Shown here piece by piece: positions 6,789 to 8,459 of a stretch of 8,459 bases of DNA. Position numbers and translations under genes: made by a program. How positions within the stretch are numbered: position 1 is the stretch's first letter; every line of letters begins with the position of its first letter. The notes beneath the pieces are model-generated. The model saw nothing but the letters and a program-made list of their open reading frames with translations, was not told where the DNA came from and did not search any database. This DNA is from Candidatus Rifleibacteriota bacterium (GTDB lineage Bacteria > UBP17 > UBA6191 > JACPRK01), in assembly GCA_016213865.1 (NCBI GenBank), contig JACQZL010000310.1, positions 1-8,459 on the forward strand, in the 5' to 3' direction.

Positions 6789-7439
6789 ATGCGCCGGTGG
6801 TTGAAACGACTCCCGTTCGTGCTGCTCCTGGGGGCGATCCTGGCCCTGGCGTTCCACGCGACGCTCTCGGCCCTGGCGCTCAGGTACTGCCCTCCGCTCG
6901 AGAGGTTGGCGCTCAGGCACCTGGCCAGTCTCGGCGAACGGGCCTTGCCGTACATCCTGGACTTCCTGGGGGCCGATGACCCGAGGGTCCGAAAACTGGG
7001 CGAATCGCTCCTGGAGGCGGTGAAGAACGGGGCCGACTGGACCAACGTCGACCCTCGTGTCGTGGCGGACCTGGTGCGCCAGTTCGAGCGGGAGACAGAC
7101 CCGATCGTCCGGCGTCACCTGGCCACGGTGTTGGGAAGCTCGTCCTCGAAGGAGGCCGTGGATGCCCTGTCCTCCGGTTTGAAGGACCCGGCCATCCGCG
7201 GTGCCTGCGCCAACGCTCTCACCCAGATCGCCGGGCACGCTCCGGACCCTTCTCTGGCCCAGGCGGCCAAGCAGGCCAGCGAGCTCGCATCGTCGGCCGA
7301 GGCGGGCCGGCTGGTCTCGACGACCGTGGACACGGTGCGCCGCGTCGCGGGTCCGCTGGCCAGTTCAGTGGACACCTTGCTGGCCACGACCAGCCGTCCG
7401 CCTTCCGCACCGGCCACGCCGGCCCGCACGCGCCCCTGA
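6789..7439 (+). CDS. Membrane-anchored HEAT-repeat protein
   Basis: The product has 216 residues. The basic start MRRWLKR and a hydrophobic stretch at about 9-31 form an uncleaved signal anchor or signal peptide. Residues about 37-150 form paired amphipathic helices of the HEAT type: 'ERALPYILDFLGADDPRVRKLGES' (in part about 50-73), 'VVADLVRQFERETDPIVRRHLATV' (in part 91-114) and 'EAVDALSSGLKDPAIRGACANAL' (in part 122-144), each with the Asp-Pro turn followed by Arg. A helical segment follows and the C-terminus (about 201-216) is a Pro/Ser/Thr-rich tail. HEAT repeats are protein-binding scaffolds, so this probably acts as an envelope scaffold; no catalytic motif is visible. The ATG at 6789 has no ribosome site but puts the anchor at the very N-terminus. 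It converges with the next gene across 120 bases that hold nothing recognisable. Confidence 0.85.
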   Translation: MRRWLKRLPFVLLLGAILALAFHATLSALALRYCPPLERLALRHLASLGERALPYILDFLGADDPRVRKLGESLLEAVKNGADWTNVDPRVVADLVRQFERETDPIVRRHLATVLGSSSSKEAVDALSSGLKDPAIRGACANALTQIAGHAPDPSLAQAAKQASELASSAEAGRLVSTTVDTVRRVAGPLASSVDTLLATTSRPPSAPATPARTRP

Positions 7440-7559
7440 AGGAACACGGTCACCCGTTCGGAGCCTGGGAAGTCGCATGAACGCACGGTTTCGACGGGAC
7501 CCCGCCGTGAGCCGCTGAGGCCGCGCGCAGGAAGCAGACCAACGGGAGTGAGAACCGGT

Positions 7560-8150
7560 TCACTTTGCCTCTCTCTTGGCCGCGGCGTGGCCGCGCACGG
7601 CGTCCAGGAAGCTCGACAGGCCCATCGGCTTGCCGGGCTGTCCCTCTTCGAGCTTGGAGGAGCCCTTCCCGACCAGCGACACGCCCGTGGTGTCGCCGCG
7701 CACGGTCTTGACGCGGGTCGTCGGATCGGTGAGGACCGCGTAGCACCCTTGCGTCCAGCCCTTGCACCGCCACCCCGCCTCCGGTTCAGGCTCCAGGAAC
7801 AGGACGTACTCGTCGCCCTCCTTGAACCGTGGCGACCCGGCAACGCCCTGTCCCTGGTCGCCGATGATACCCCCCAACGTCGTCACCCGGACCGAGGGGA
7901 CCGCGCGACCCTTCACAGTCTCGGATACCGCGAACGTGTAGACGGTCAGGATCGTGGTATGGGAACGGTCCCAGACGCACTCCTGCGCCGAACAGCGGCC
8001 AACGACGACCAGGTCGGCCTTCTGGCAGAGCTGGTCGAACTCGACCTTCTCCAAAAGGGTGGCCGACAGGCTGGTGGCCAATGACAGGAGCAGGGCAATC
8101 GTGAGCCTTGCCCCTCGACCGGCGGTCCGGCTGAAGCTGGAGCTGACCAT
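7560..8150 (-). CDS. Small secreted protein of a conserved but unnamed type
   Basis: From the ATG at 8150 the product has 196 residues. A basic N-terminus (SRTAGRGAR) and hydrophobic core (about 15-29) form a signal peptide with a likely cut after LSA (30). The mature part has the pattern seen in many exported proteins of soil bacteria: 'FDQLCQKADLVVVGRC' (38-53), 'TTILTVYTFAVSETVKG' (65-81), 'VRVTTLGG' (87-94) and 'RFKEGDEYVLFLEP' (108-121). I recognise the pattern of a beta-barrel-like exported domain but know no function. Five cysteines (42, 53, 58, 129, 136) are present, an odd number, so one may be unpaired. GGGAGG lies 10 bases before this ATG. A longer frame reaches 8237 but has no ribosome site and would bury the signal peptide. 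Confidence 0.85.
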   Translation of the reverse strand: MVSSSFSRTAGRGARLTIALLLSLATSLSATLLEKVEFDQLCQKADLVVVGRCSAQECVWDRSHTTILTVYTFAVSETVKGRAVPSVRVTTLGGIIGDQGQGVAGSPRFKEGDEYVLFLEPEPEAGWRCKGWTQGCYAVLTDPTTRVKTVRGDTTGVSLVGKGSSKLEEGQPGKPMGLSSFLDAVRGHAAAKREAK

Positions 8151-8199
8151 CTTGATAACGCCTCCCTTGGCGATCCGAGTCCTGTGAAGTCGACCATCA

Positions 8200-8227
8200 G
8201 TGTTACAGCCACGGGCCGCTCCTGCAA
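8200..8227 (-). promoter_or_regulatory. Weak candidate promoter of the small secreted-protein gene
   Basis: On the minus strand TTGCAG (8227-8222) and TAACAC (8205-8200) are 16 bases apart, and a TG lies just before the -10. Both boxes match the consensus poorly. It would give a leader of about 45 bases that includes the GGGAGG ribosome site. The DNA between here and the right repeat arm (8228-8296) is CG-rich and featureless. Confidence 0.22.
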
Positions 8228-8296
8228 CGGTCGGCACGCGCGGGCGCGCGCGGTTCGTGGGTTAGCAGCCGCGACTGGCTTCGTGCGCGGTGTAGC

Positions 8297-8436
8297 GCGG
8301 GGGCTTGTCCCAATGGCACTAAATCGTGATGGTTCCCATCTCCTGCCATGGGTTTGCCGGCGAGGCCGCAACGATGGCCACGCCAGAAGGTAGAAGCGGC
8401 TTCCAGCCGCTTTTTGGGCGCCCGGTCACACGACAG
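8297..8436. repeat. Right arm of the 140-bp inverted repeat
   Basis: This is the reverse complement of 1-140 with one substitution (8319) and an in-place inversion of the 5 bases at 8304-8308. The outer edge at 8436 corresponds to base 1, so 23 further bases of unique flank are visible here that are not visible on the left. No gene or transposase lies within or next to it in the window. Confidence 0.95.
8394..8415 (+). terminator. Hairpin with T-run in the right repeat arm
   Basis: AAGCGGCT, TCC, AGCCGCTT followed by TTT on the plus strand is the mirror of the structure at 22-43. It points out of the window on the right. No plus-strand gene ends nearby, so it is terminator-like in form only. 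Confidence 0.3.
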
Positions 8437-8459
8437 CGACTTGGCCGGACCTGTGGAAG

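Noticed and set aside
8151..8237. 29-residue extension of the small secreted protein from a start at 8237
   Set aside because: It has no ribosome site and would precede the signal peptide, whereas GGGAGG precedes the ATG at 8150.
8228..8270. CG-alternating stretch (GCGCGGGCGCGCGCG) as a Z-DNA or regulatory element
   Set aside because: The run is short and expected at this base composition, and nothing else marks the site.
7946..8371. Two open frames, at 66 (plus) and 8371 (minus), that begin with the same 17 residues, as if they were paralogous proteins
   Set aside because: The shared residues are just the translation of the 140-bp inverted repeat. They diverge as soon as the repeat ends and both run antisense to or across real genes.

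Overview
The window is high-GC bacterial DNA with six well-supported protein genes and an unusual load of short dispersed palindromic repeats in nearly every gap. No rRNA, tRNA, CRISPR array, transposase, integrase or phage gene is visible. The gene content points to a Gram-negative heterotroph: a membrane hybrid histidine kinase, a FAD-linked 2-hydroxyacid oxidase, and several small exported or membrane-anchored proteins. The combination of high GC, many small exported proteins and AAGCGG/CACGAAGG-type interspersed repeats is reminiscent of Acidobacteriota or neighbouring soil and subsurface phyla. That placement is an impression, not a demonstration.

Layout. Bases 1-140 are one arm of a 140-bp inverted repeat whose partner is 8297-8436. 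Bases 141-425 are non-coding with two more repeat fragments. A minus-strand block follows in transcription order: a zinc-ribbon membrane protein (4894-4289), then after a 284-base gap a hybrid sensor kinase (4004-2043), then only 3 bases later a FAD-binding oxidase (2039-426). Bases 4895-5496 form a divergent region holding a promoter for the zinc-ribbon gene, a CACGAAGG-type repeat hairpin, a good sigma-70-like promoter on the plus strand (TTGACA, 17 bases, TACCCT) and a leader of about 300 bases with predicted RNA structure. That leader precedes a secreted six-cysteine protein (5497-6303). Bases 6304-6788 are non-coding and hold two twin-hairpin repeat units and a third small repeat family. 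A membrane-anchored HEAT-repeat protein (6789-7439) then converges on a small secreted protein on the minus strand (8150-7560). The right arm of the inverted repeat closes the window.

How the parts relate. The kinase and oxidase are almost certainly co-transcribed, which suggests that sensing and oxidation of a 2-hydroxyacid such as D-lactate or glycolate, or a respiratory cue, are linked. The kinase carries its own receiver domain but no DNA-binding output, so its downstream partner lies elsewhere. The other four genes all encode proteins that are exported or anchored in the membrane. I see no sequence evidence that they form one pathway.

The most interesting non-coding signals are: (i) the 140-bp inverted repeats, which differ by one substitution and by an in-place flip of a 5-base hairpin loop; (ii) palindromes whose copies differ by compensatory base changes that keep the stems intact; and (iii) the structured leader of the secreted protein gene.
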